The translations under genes were made by a program, and so were the position numbers. This document shows positions 5,766 to 13,218 of a DNA stretch of 14,220 nt, piece after piece. The notes beneath the pieces were generated by a model, which saw only the letters and a program-made list of their open reading frames with translations, made no database searches and was not told the DNA's origin. The stretch comes from Clostridiales bacterium UBA2432 (GTDB lineage: Bacteria > Bacillota > Clostridia > Lachnospirales > Vallitaleaceae). The stretch spans positions 44,419 to 58,638 of the forward strand of contig DDQW01000063.1 in assembly GCA_002342805.1 (NCBI GenBank), written 5' to 3'. The number at the start of each line of letters is the position of its first letter. Within the stretch, counting starts at the first letter, position 1.

Positions 5766-6710
5766 ATGAAAAAGATTATTGCGTTATTATTAACAATGTT
5801 GTTAGTTGTTGCTTTATTTGTAGGTTGTGGACAAGATGATACAACAGATACAGAAGATACATCTCAAACAACAGATAGCAACGAAACAGCAGATGAAACA
5901 ACAGATGAAACAGCTGACGAGTCAACAGATGAAACAACAGATGTTGCAGATACCGGAAGCCTTGAAGATGGATTCTATTATGCAGAAGACGAATCTTATC
6001 CAGAAGACAATAGCTGGAAAGGTGCAATCATCATTGAAGTAGCTGATGGACAAATGGTTGACATTAACTGGACAGCAATTAATAAAAATGCAGGTCCTGA
6101 TAAGAAAACGGCATCTGAAAATGGTGATTACGGAATGGTAGCAAAAGCAGGAGCGATTGCTGAGTGGCATGAGCAAGCCGAAATCATTGAGAATCATTTA
6201 TTAGAAACACAAGATGTTACCGATATTGAGTATGTAGACGATGAAGGTCATGTTGATGTCGTAGCAGGTGTATCGATCCATGTGAACGATTTTTATGCAT
6301 TAGCAGAAAAAGCATTGGCAAACGGTCCTCAAGAAAAAGGTCCTTATACAGATGGTGCTTACTATGCAGAAGAAGATGAATTTGCAGATAGCGGTTGGAA
6401 AGGTACTGTAGATATTACGGTATTATTTGGACATATCGTTGAAGTGAATTGGAGTGCTGTTGATGAAACAGGTGCAGACAAAAAAGAAGCTTCAATCAGT
6501 GGCGAGTATGGAATGGTGGAAAAAGCAGGAGCAAGTGCTGAGTGGCATGAGCAAGCGGCAATCATTGAAGATTATCTATTGTTAACACAAGATCCTACTG
6601 CAATCGAATATATTGATGATGAAGGTCATGTTGATGTTGTAGCAGGTGTAACTATTCATGTTAATGATTTCTATGCATTAGTAGAAAAAGCTTTAGCAGA
6701 TGCACAATAA
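5766..6710 (+). CDS. pplA: PplA-like two-domain flavin-binding lipoprotein (extracellular electron transfer)
   Basis: Predicted surface lipoprotein of 314 residues. The N-terminus is a signal peptide (KK, then a hydrophobic core) ending in FVGC, so C21 is the likely lipidated residue. A low-complexity tether rich in T, D, E and S (about 24-66) follows, then two homologous domains (about 68-193 and 196-314). Each domain begins DGxYYAE and has the conserved stretch AEWHEQA. Each ends in DVVAGV(S/T)IHVNDFYAL, which aligns with the FMN-acceptor motif DxxSGATxT of covalently flavinylated proteins. The acceptor would be S170 in domain 1 and T296 in domain 2. In Listeria, PplA carries FMN on two such domains and passes electrons from the membrane to outside acceptors. 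GGAGG at 5753-5757 supports this start over an upstream in-frame ATG at 5739. It is first in the operon, behind a consensus promoter. Assignment rests on domain layout and neighbours, not a database search. Confidence 0.85.
   Translation: MKKIIALLLTMLLVVALFVGCGQDDTTDTEDTSQTTDSNETADETTDETADESTDETTDVADTGSLEDGFYYAEDESYPEDNSWKGAIIIEVADGQMVDINWTAINKNAGPDKKTASENGDYGMVAKAGAIAEWHEQAEIIENHLLETQDVTDIEYVDDEGHVDVVAGVSIHVNDFYALAEKALANGPQEKGPYTDGAYYAEEDEFADSGWKGTVDITVLFGHIVEVNWSAVDETGADKKEASISGEYGMVEKAGASAEWHEQAAIIEDYLLLTQDPTAIEYIDDEGHVDVVAGVTIHVNDFYALVEKALADAQ
5967..6710 (+). repeat. Internal tandem duplication of the flavin-binding domain in pplA
   Basis: Two copies of about 375-380 nt (5967-6345 and 6351-6710) encode homologous domains. 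Identical stretches survive at DNA level, for example TGCTGAGTGGCATGAGCAAG in both copies (from about 6158 and 6536) and GATGAAGGTCATGTTGATGT near the end of each. This implies a fairly recent duplication or ongoing gene conversion. Confidence 0.85.
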
Positions 6711-6739
6711 TAACTAAAACAAACCGTTTTAGGAATCTT

Positions 6740-6769
6740 GAAAGGTATCATCATGTGGTGATGCCTTTC
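6740..6769 (+). promoter_or_regulatory. Strong intercistronic hairpin between pplA and ndh2
   Basis: GAAAGGTATCATCA (6740-6753) pairs with TGGTGATGCCTTTC (6756-6769): up to 14 bp including two G-U wobbles. There is no U-run after it, only TAAATAAGGAG leading into the ndh2 ribosome binding site. It is more likely an mRNA processing or 3'-end stability element, or a weak attenuator, than a full terminator. It could let pplA be made in excess over the downstream genes. Confidence 0.6.
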
Positions 6770-6787
6770 TAAATAAGGAGCGATATC

Positions 6788-8629
6788 ATGAGCAAAGAAA
6801 AAAATATTGTTGTCTTGGGTGCCGGATATGGCGGTATACTAACAGCAAAAAAGCTGACTAGAAAATTCAAAAAAGATGAAAATATTCGTATCACTTTAAT
6901 TGACAAAAATTCATATCACACGATGCTGACGGAACTTCACGAAGTAGCTGCCGGTCGTGTTCCGGAAGAAGCTATCCGTATTGACTTAGAAAAAGTGTTT
7001 GCAGGTAGAAAAGTCGATATAGTATTGGATGAAATTGCGGATATTGATTTTGATGCAAAAGTACTTACCGGAAAAGTAAAAAAATATGAATATGATTATT
7101 TGGTAATAGGAACCGGATCAAAGCCTACATTCTATAACTGTGACGGAGCGAAAGAACATGCTTTAACATTATGGTCCTATGAAGATGCCATTCGCATTAA
7201 AAGTCATATTACTGAAATTATGGGTGAAGCCAGTGTGGAAACGGATCCTGTTCGACGAAAAAATCTACTGACCTTTATGGTTATTGGTAGTGGATTTACC
7301 GGAATAGAGATGGTTGGAGAATTAGCTGAATGGAAAACCAGCTTATGTCATACGTTCTCAATCGACCCTAATGAAATGAAGATTTATGTTGTGGATATGG
7401 TGCCTAAGGTACTCCCAACGTTTAAAGATAAATTAATCGATAAGACAATGAAACGTCTTCGAAAATTAGATGTTGAAGTCTTAACAAGTTCCAATATTAC
7501 TGAAGTCAAAGAAAACTTTGTTACAATTGAAGGTAAAGGAACCATTGAAACGCATACCGTTATATGGGCTGCCGGAGTTGAAGGTAGTAACTTGGTTGAG
7601 ACACTTGATGATGTTGAAAAGGTTGGACGTAATCGTGTTCAAACGGATCAATATTTACGTGCAAAAGGTCATGAAAATGTATTTGTTGTCGGCGATAATG
7701 TTTTCTATATTCCGGAAGGGGAAGATCGTCCTGTTCCTCAAATGGTAGAAAATGCAGAGCACTCAGCATCGACAGTAGCCCATAATATAGAGGCTTTAGT
7801 TCAGAATAAAGAATTAAAAGAGTATAAACCCACCTTCCATGGTGCAATGGTATGTATTGGTGGACGTTATGGAATCGCTCAAGTAGGAACTGAAAACAAA
7901 GAATTTTGTTTTTCCGGCTTTATTGCCATGTTTATCAAGCATTTTATCAATGTAATTTATTTTATTCAGGTGGCTGGATTTAATAAAGTGTGGACATACT
8001 TAATGCATGAAATATTCCATATTGAAGATCGACGAAGCTTTGTCGGTGGCTATTTTGGAAAACGCTCACCGAATTTTTGGCTCGTTCCTTTACGTATGTT
8101 TTTAGGTTTCAAATGGCTAATGGAAGGTGTTAATAAAATTGGTCAAGTGATTAAAGACCCGACGGATATTTTCTTGATTCCTGCGGCCCCTGTTGCGGAT
8201 GCGGGCGCGGCAGCTTCTGAATGGGTTGAAGAAGGTGCAGAGGCAGTTACAGCTTTGCCGGTTCCGGAATTTATCTCAAGTATAGTTGAATGGTCAATGG
8301 ACTTAATGTTCTATACATCTGATGGTGGTTATACGGCATTAGCTTCCGTTTTCCAGACGGGAATGGTTCTTGGAGAAATCGTTGTCGGATTATGCTTGAT
8401 CGGTGGATTATTCACTGCAGTAGCGTCAATTATTTCTGTAGCAATGGGCTTAATGATTTGGGCTTCAGGAATGGCGCCTAATGAAATGTTATGGTATATG
8501 GTAGCCGGAGTAGCGACAATCGGTGGTTCGGGTTCAACCTTTGGTATGGACTATTATGTACTTCCATTTTTGAAGAAACACTGGAAACGCTTAGGATTTG
8601 TAAAGAAATGGTATTTGTTTACAGATTAA
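6788..8629 (+). CDS. ndh2: Membrane-anchored type II NADH dehydrogenase (EET Ndh2)
   Basis: Non-proton-pumping NADH:quinone oxidoreductase of 613 residues, far longer than ordinary NDH-2 (about 400). The catalytic part (about 1-375) has the FAD loop GAGYGG (11-16), the NADH loop GSGFTG (167-172), the WAAGVEGS stretch and the FAD-ribityl motif VVGDN with D303. The C-terminal extension (about 376-613) has several hydrophobic segments and a DoxX-like stretch LRMFLGFKWLMEGVNKI. An Ala-rich soluble loop (about 460-495) separates them from two last hydrophobic segments. This layout is that of Ndh2 in Listeria-type EET loci, where it feeds a dedicated demethylmenaquinone pool used for extracellular electron transfer. 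AAGGAG at 6775-6780 is 7 nt before the ATG. It lies 77 nt after pplA, with a hairpin between, and 30 nt before dmkB. Confidence 0.92.
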   Translation: MSKEKNIVVLGAGYGGILTAKKLTRKFKKDENIRITLIDKNSYHTMLTELHEVAAGRVPEEAIRIDLEKVFAGRKVDIVLDEIADIDFDAKVLTGKVKKYEYDYLVIGTGSKPTFYNCDGAKEHALTLWSYEDAIRIKSHITEIMGEASVETDPVRRKNLLTFMVIGSGFTGIEMVGELAEWKTSLCHTFSIDPNEMKIYVVDMVPKVLPTFKDKLIDKTMKRLRKLDVEVLTSSNITEVKENFVTIEGKGTIETHTVIWAAGVEGSNLVETLDDVEKVGRNRVQTDQYLRAKGHENVFVVGDNVFYIPEGEDRPVPQMVENAEHSASTVAHNIEALVQNKELKEYKPTFHGAMVCIGGRYGIAQVGTENKEFCFSGFIAMFIKHFINVIYFIQVAGFNKVWTYLMHEIFHIEDRRSFVGGYFGKRSPNFWLVPLRMFLGFKWLMEGVNKIGQVIKDPTDIFLIPAAPVADAGAAASEWVEEGAEAVTALPVPEFISSIVEWSMDLMFYTSDGGYTALASVFQTGMVLGEIVVGLCLIGGLFTAVASIISVAMGLMIWASGMAPNEMLWYMVAGVATIGGSGSTFGMDYYVLPFLKKHWKRLGFVKKWYLFTD

Positions 8630-8659
8630 ACTGAATTCGAATTAGTTTGGGGATAAATC

Positions 8660-9628
8660 ATGGAAATTAACGAACAATTAGATCAGGTAAAATCAATAAT
8701 TGAAAAAGAACTAGTTACAGGGGACCATTATCTTAATGGTTCTCTGAACTACGTTAAGGAAACAACAGGTAAAATGTTGCGTCCACGCTTTTTACTTATC
8801 GGCGCAAGTTTTGGTAAGCGTTTAACAAAGAAGCAAGAGGCGAATTTAATTCGTTTAGCTGCAGCAATTGAATCGCTACATGTAGCTACATTGATTCACG
8901 ATGACGTTATCGATGAATCTAAGTTGCGACGTGGCCGAGAATCAGTGCAATCAAAGTATTCAAAAGAATATGCAATTTATATGGGAGATTTTATTTTGAG
9001 TCGTTGTTTTGTGATGTTATCGCAATTAGATATTGAACAAAACCTCTTAATTGATATGGCAAAGGCTATGAACCAGATCTGTATCGGAGAAATGAAACAA
9101 CATAAACACCGCTTTAATGTTCAAGTAAATCCAATTAATTATTTACGGATTGTAGCGAGAAAGACGGCAACGCTTTTTTCGATTAGCTTAAGTGCTGGTG
9201 CCTATCAAGCGAAAGCATCAAATGAGACTGTGAAGCTACTTGCAAGAATTGGTCATGAGATTGGTATGGTGTTTCAGTTAGTTGATGATTTACTAGACTA
9301 TGAAGGACTGATTGACGACGTCGGAAAAGACCTGGAAAAAGATATGATTAAGGGATACTATAATATTCCTGTATTGTTTGCTATGCAAAGTGATGATGAT
9401 ATTGAGAGAGAAGAATTAAAAAATCTTTTGATGGATTCTGAACATATTTATGAACATAAAGAAGAAATTATCGAACGTATAAAAAAACTTGGTGGAGTTG
9501 ATAAAACGAAAGAACTTGCATCTAGATATAACTCACGTGCGTTGAAGTTAATTGATAAACTTCCGGAGTCAGAAGGAAAACAGGCATTGCTTCATCTTGC
9601 ATCAAATTTAATCCATCGTGATAAATAA
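8660..9628 (+). CDS. dmkB: Polyprenyl diphosphate synthase (DmkB/HepT-like)
   Basis: Trans-isoprenyl diphosphate synthase of 322 residues that makes the side chain for a quinone by head-to-tail condensation of isopentenyl diphosphate. Both Mg2+-binding aspartate motifs are intact: DDVID at 81-85 (followed by RRGRES) and DDLLD at 209-213. The residue five places before the first motif is alanine (A76), a small residue expected in enzymes making medium or long chains, such as heptaprenyl. No separate small HepS subunit is nearby, so it may act alone. It sits between ndh2 and the small flavin lipoprotein, 11 nt before the latter. With the UbiA-family gene at the operon's end it should make the EET-specific demethylmenaquinone. 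The ribosome binding site (GGGGAT at 8649-8654) is weaker than that of its neighbours. Confidence 0.9.
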   Translation: MEINEQLDQVKSIIEKELVTGDHYLNGSLNYVKETTGKMLRPRFLLIGASFGKRLTKKQEANLIRLAAAIESLHVATLIHDDVIDESKLRRGRESVQSKYSKEYAIYMGDFILSRCFVMLSQLDIEQNLLIDMAKAMNQICIGEMKQHKHRFNVQVNPINYLRIVARKTATLFSISLSAGAYQAKASNETVKLLARIGHEIGMVFQLVDDLLDYEGLIDDVGKDLEKDMIKGYYNIPVLFAMQSDDDIEREELKNLLMDSEHIYEHKEEIIERIKKLGGVDKTKELASRYNSRALKLIDKLPESEGKQALLHLASNLIHRDK

Positions 9629-9639
9629 AGGATGTTTAT

Positions 9640-9996
9640 ATGAAAAAACTTTTATACATTTTTCTTGGGGTATTGATTGTTTATAGTTTTTCAGGGTGTC
9701 AAGAAGAGCAACGATATGAAGATGGTATATATTATGGAGAATCTGAAGGATATTACAGTATCATCAAAGTTGAAGTTGAGGTAAAGCACGGAAAAATATA
9801 TAATATTACAATCCTTGAACATAACGAACCGGAGATTCTTGCAAAAATAGTGTTTGAGGAATTACCACCGAGTATTATTAAAAATAACAGTGTTGATGTT
9901 GATGTTATATCAGGAGCAACATATACAAGTGAAAGTTTACTTCAAGCTGTTGAATCCGCACTTATCAAGAATAATCTTAATGAGGTGGAACAATGA
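9640..9996 (+). CDS. Small FMN-binding-domain lipoprotein
   Basis: Predicted exported lipoprotein of 118 residues. The signal peptide (KK, hydrophobic core) ends in FSGC, so C20 is the likely lipidation site. The mature part is a single FMN_bind-type domain (about 27-112), starting YEDGIYYGE and carrying the canonical covalent-flavinylation motif DVISGATYTS with acceptor T94. Unlike the PplA-like protein it has almost no tether, so it should stay close to the membrane. It shares a 4-nt ATGA overlap with the sensor kinase gene, whose ribosome binding site lies inside it. Translational coupling, and perhaps a physical or functional partnership, is therefore likely. It may be an extra electron carrier or a redox-sensing accessory to the kinase (inference). 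Flavinylation would need an ApbE/FmnB enzyme, which is not encoded here. Confidence 0.82.
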   Translation: MKKLLYIFLGVLIVYSFSGCQEEQRYEDGIYYGESEGYYSIIKVEVEVKHGKIYNITILEHNEPEILAKIVFEELPPSIIKNNSVDVDVISGATYTSESLLQAVESALIKNNLNEVEQ

Positions 9997-11591
9997 AAGC
10001 GATGAAATTATATATAAAAATCATGTTATTAATGGTTATCTTAATGGTCGGCGTCATTAGTGTATTATACATTGTTTTTTCTGAACAAATGAATAATAGC
10101 ATGGAAGACCAAATGGGTATATCTGCTCTTGATTTTGCCCGCACTGTAGCAGGTATGGAGTATATTCAAGAAGGTTTGTATCATCAAGCTGAACATAAAG
10201 ACATAAATCGTTACGTTGAAGAGATTAGACAAGGTACAGAATATCAATACATTATTGTTATGGATATGAAGGGAATTCAATATTCCTATCCTTATGATAG
10301 TGGTGTAGGGAAAATATATAAAAATGGTGGAGAACATGATGTTTTAGAATTGGGCAAGACATATGTAAGTGCAGACCGTAATGAATTAATTTCTGCAATT
10401 CGAGGATTTGCTCCGGTTTATCGTGAAGGTCAACAAGTTGGAGCGGTACTTGTTGGACTATTAACCGATACAGTGCAACAAGAAATACGTGTGAATCGAA
10501 GAAATTTAGAGATTGCATTAGTGGTGAGTGTTTTTGTAAGTATAGTTTCAGCGGTATTACTTTCAATGAACATAAAAAAATCTATGTTTAATCTTGAACC
10601 GGCTGAAATTGCTATGCTCATTAGTGAACGTGAACTTATTTTTAATAGTATCGAAAAGTGTTTGGTGTCTGTTGATAAAAATGGCGTCATACTCTTCTAT
10701 AATAATGCGGCAGCGACTTTGCTAGGGCTACCTGAGGGTGTAGAAGGAAAACAACTATCTTCATATAACACGGATTTAGCCACTATTTTTGAAGAGGTTT
10801 TAGTATCTGAAGATCGTCATCAAAACGAACAATTTTTTATCAATAGAGGACTTCATGTGATTATTAATACATGTTTGATGTATAATCCGAATAAGGAAGT
10901 CTTTGGTTTGGTATCAAGTATTGACCAAATGAATCAAGCCATTGAACTGGCTTATGAGTTGACAGATTATAAAGCAATGATTGATTCCCTTCGGGCTCAA
11001 AATCATGAATTTATGAATAAGCTACATACCTTAGGTGGACTTATTCAGCTCGGAAATTACGAAGAAGCTTTAAACTATATCGATATGTTATCCATTCGAT
11101 CTAAAGAGCTACAACATATTTTAGTACAACACATACAGAACAAAAAAGTCGCAGGAATTATTTTGGCAAAATATAATAAATTTGTTGAAAATAAACTGGA
11201 GTTTAGACTTGATAAAGCATCCAAACTTTCGAGTTTGCCCAAGAATGTATCGGAAGAAATCGTTTGTTCAATTATTGGAAATCTATTAGATAATAGCTTC
11301 GAAGCGATTATAAATCATTCGAATAGTAACCAAGGATTTGTTGAACTGTTTGTTCAGTCAAATGAGGAAGGGTTTGAGTTGCAGATTACCAATAACGGTC
11401 CTAGAATATCTGAGGATGTTAAAAAAGAGATGTTTAAAAAAGGGTATACAACAAAAAATAATCGAAGTTCAAAAAATGGACAAGGCCTGTATATTATTCA
11501 TCAAGAAATTATACGTTTAAATGGGGAAATTTATTCGGAGAATTTAATGAATCAGGAAGGAGTTACCTGGTATGTCAAAATCCCAAAGTAA
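9993..11591 (+). CDS. CitA/DcuS-type sensor histidine kinase
   Basis: Membrane sensor kinase of 532 residues. In order: TM1 (about 8-28), an extracytoplasmic Cache/PDC-like sensor domain (about 30-168), TM2 (about 173-193), a cytoplasmic PAS domain (about 210-310), a dimerisation/phosphoacceptor helix with H338 in AQNHEFMNKLHTLGG, and a HATPase with N-box NLLDN (430-434) and glycine box GQGL (496-499). This layout is that of CitA/DcuS kinases, which sense di- and tricarboxylates. The outer domain differs: the usual RYSHP is QYSYP (96-100), so the Arg and His that bind carboxylate are Gln and Tyr, while the downstream Arg (R137 in RGFAPVY) remains. The ligand is therefore probably not a classical C4-dicarboxylate or citrate. 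GAGGTGG at 9981-9987 supports the start. It overlaps the flavin lipoprotein by 4 nt and the response regulator by 20 nt. Confidence 0.92.
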   Translation: MKAMKLYIKIMLLMVILMVGVISVLYIVFSEQMNNSMEDQMGISALDFARTVAGMEYIQEGLYHQAEHKDINRYVEEIRQGTEYQYIIVMDMKGIQYSYPYDSGVGKIYKNGGEHDVLELGKTYVSADRNELISAIRGFAPVYREGQQVGAVLVGLLTDTVQQEIRVNRRNLEIALVVSVFVSIVSAVLLSMNIKKSMFNLEPAEIAMLISERELIFNSIEKCLVSVDKNGVILFYNNAAATLLGLPEGVEGKQLSSYNTDLATIFEEVLVSEDRHQNEQFFINRGLHVIINTCLMYNPNKEVFGLVSSIDQMNQAIELAYELTDYKAMIDSLRAQNHEFMNKLHTLGGLIQLGNYEEALNYIDMLSIRSKELQHILVQHIQNKKVAGIILAKYNKFVENKLEFRLDKASKLSSLPKNVSEEIVCSIIGNLLDNSFEAIINHSNSNQGFVELFVQSNEEGFELQITNNGPRISEDVKKEMFKKGYTTKNNRSSKNGQGLYIIHQEIIRLNGEIYSENLMNQEGVTWYVKIPK

Positions 11592-12279
11592 TATATTGAC
11601 AATTATTGTTGTTGAAGATGATCCAATGGTCCGAAAAATCAATGAAGGGTTCATTGACAAGGTTAATGACTACAAAATATTGGGTTCATTTGGTAAGCTT
11701 GAAGACGCAAAATCTTTCCTGAAAAATAATGAACCGGATTTAATTTTATTAGATATATTTTTTCCGAATGAACAAGGAACAGACTTGTTAAGATGGATTC
11801 GCAAGAATCAAATTCATTCAGATGTTATCTGTATTACAGCGGATAATTCTGCAGAAACAATAGAAGAAACTAGACGATACGGAGCTTTTGATTATTTACT
11901 TAAGCCTTTTCGATTTGAACGTCTTGAAGAAGCCTTAACACGTTTTAAAGAGATGAAAATGCGATTAAATACATCAGATACTTTTGACCAAGAAAGCTTA
12001 GATGATCTTTTTGAGTCCAAGGAAGATGAAAAGCGAATATCTTCCCAAGACGCCTCCTATAATCGTGAAACGAACAAAACATATCAAGGAATACTTCGAT
12101 TTTTACAAGATAATCCCGATGAATTTTTTACATCAAACATGATTGGAGAAAAACTCGGTGTATCAAGGATTACAGCAAGAAGGTATCTTGATCAAATGGA
12201 GCAAGAAAATCTTCTGATTGTAGAACCAAATTATGGTAGTGTAGGACGACCGCAAAATTACTACAAATTGAGGAGTTAA
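11572..12279 (+). CDS. CitB-type response regulator
   Basis: Cytoplasmic transcription regulator of 235 residues and partner of the kinase encoded just upstream. The receiver domain (about 8-125) has the acidic pair EDD, the phosphoacceptor D61 in LLDIFFPNE and K111 in LLKPF. A charged linker (about 130-165) follows, then a helix-turn-helix domain (about 170-230) with MIGEKLGVSRITARRYLDQM and the wing-like VGRPQNYYKL ending typical of CitB/DcuR/DctR regulators. AAGGAG at 11557-11562 is 9 nt before the ATG, inside the kinase gene, so the pair is translationally coupled. The likely target is its own operon: the direct repeats at 5659-5676 just upstream of the pplA promoter are candidate sites. 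This is inference. Confidence 0.93.
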   Translation: MSKSQSNILTIIVVEDDPMVRKINEGFIDKVNDYKILGSFGKLEDAKSFLKNNEPDLILLDIFFPNEQGTDLLRWIRKNQIHSDVICITADNSAETIEETRRYGAFDYLLKPFRFERLEEALTRFKEMKMRLNTSDTFDQESLDDLFESKEDEKRISSQDASYNRETNKTYQGILRFLQDNPDEFFTSNMIGEKLGVSRITARRYLDQMEQENLLIVEPNYGSVGRPQNYYKLRS

Positions 12280-12283
12280 AATA

Positions 12284-13198
12284 ATGAATAGAAAGGCCTT
12301 TTTTAAACTTGTTGAAATTCAAACCAAAGTAGCTAGTAGTATTCCTTTTTTAGCCGGAGTTGTTTTTGCATTATATCGTTACCAACGATTTGACCCTCTT
12401 GTTATCTTTGTTTTTTTTATAAGTTTAATTTGTTTGGATATGGCGACAACGGCCGTAAACAACTTGATGGATTTAAAAATTGTGCAATATGATTTATCTG
12501 TAGGGCAGGTTAAAAGAGTCATTGGGTTATTATTAATGATCACTATGATTGCGGGACTTGTCCTTGTTTATTTAACTGATATAATTGTTCTATTCATTGG
12601 GATGATTGCCTTTGCAGTTGGCGTTTTATATTCTTTTGGACCTCTACCTATTTCGCGAACACCATTTGGAGAGATCTTCTCCGGTTTTTTCATGGGAACT
12701 TTGATCTTTTTTATTACAGTCTATATTCAAATCTTTGATTTAGGCTTTATTATCATGACCTATGCAGACCAACGCTTGTTCTTTAATGTTCATATTATTG
12801 AATTTATTGTGATTTGTCTTGTGTCGATTCCGATGATCGTGGGAATTGCAAATATTATGCTGGCAAATAATATATGTGATCTAGAGGAGGATATTGCAAA
12901 CAAGAGACACACATTGCCTTATTATATAGGTAAAAAAAATGCGATTATTTTGTTTCAAATATTAACATATATAGCCTATGTATGGATTGTTATAGGTGTT
13001 TTATTTAAAATATTACCGGTCGTATCCTTGTTAGTCTTTGTGACCATTGTTCCGGTAAAGAGGCATCTTGAAGCCTTTAAAAAAAATCAAGAAAAAGATA
13101 AAACCTTTATATGCGCAGTGAAAAATTTTGTGCTTATATCGATGGTATATTTATTGACCATTTTCTTAGGTGTTGTCATTCAAAGGGTTATTCATTAA
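12284..13198 (+). CDS. dmkA: UbiA-family prenyltransferase (DmkA, MenA-like)
   Basis: Integral membrane enzyme of 304 residues with about 8 hydrophobic segments, expected to attach the polyprenyl chain to 1,4-dihydroxy-2-naphthoate, giving demethylmenaquinone. The two Mg2+/diphosphate-binding regions are present: N59, N60 and D63 in NNLMDLKIVQYD, and N196, D199 and D203 in NNICDLEEDIANKRHTLP. GAGGAG at 12271-12276 is 7 nt before the ATG, and the gene begins 4 nt after the response regulator, so it belongs to the same operon. In Listeria the matching gene provides a quinone pool separate from respiration. No methyltransferase gene is present, consistent with demethylmenaquinone as the end product. 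No terminator is visible after it; the hisS promoter follows within 21 nt. Confidence 0.88.
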   Translation: MNRKAFFKLVEIQTKVASSIPFLAGVVFALYRYQRFDPLVIFVFFISLICLDMATTAVNNLMDLKIVQYDLSVGQVKRVIGLLLMITMIAGLVLVYLTDIIVLFIGMIAFAVGVLYSFGPLPISRTPFGEIFSGFFMGTLIFFITVYIQIFDLGFIIMTYADQRLFFNVHIIEFIVICLVSIPMIVGIANIMLANNICDLEEDIANKRHTLPYYIGKKNAIILFQILTYIAYVWIVIGVLFKILPVVSLLVFVTIVPVKRHLEAFKKNQEKDKTFICAVKNFVLISMVYLLTIFLGVVIQRVIH

Positions 13199-13218
13199 TA
13201 AATTTAGTGGAAAAACAC

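Noticed and set aside
5881..5945. Short repeats in the pplA tether as a possible CRISPR or satellite array
   Set aside because: They are in-frame codon repeats coding T, D and E, with no spacers of constant length.
5827..6565. Several overlapping open frames on both strands inside pplA
   Set aside because: They come from the low-complexity ACA/GAT/GAA codon repeats; they have no ribosome binding site and the pplA frame has signal peptide and domains.
6740..6769. The pplA-ndh2 hairpin as an intrinsic terminator
   Set aside because: No U-run follows on either strand.
10065..10690. Three minus-strand open frames inside the kinase gene
   Set aside because: No ribosome binding sites, no recognisable protein, and they lie over conserved kinase coding sequence.
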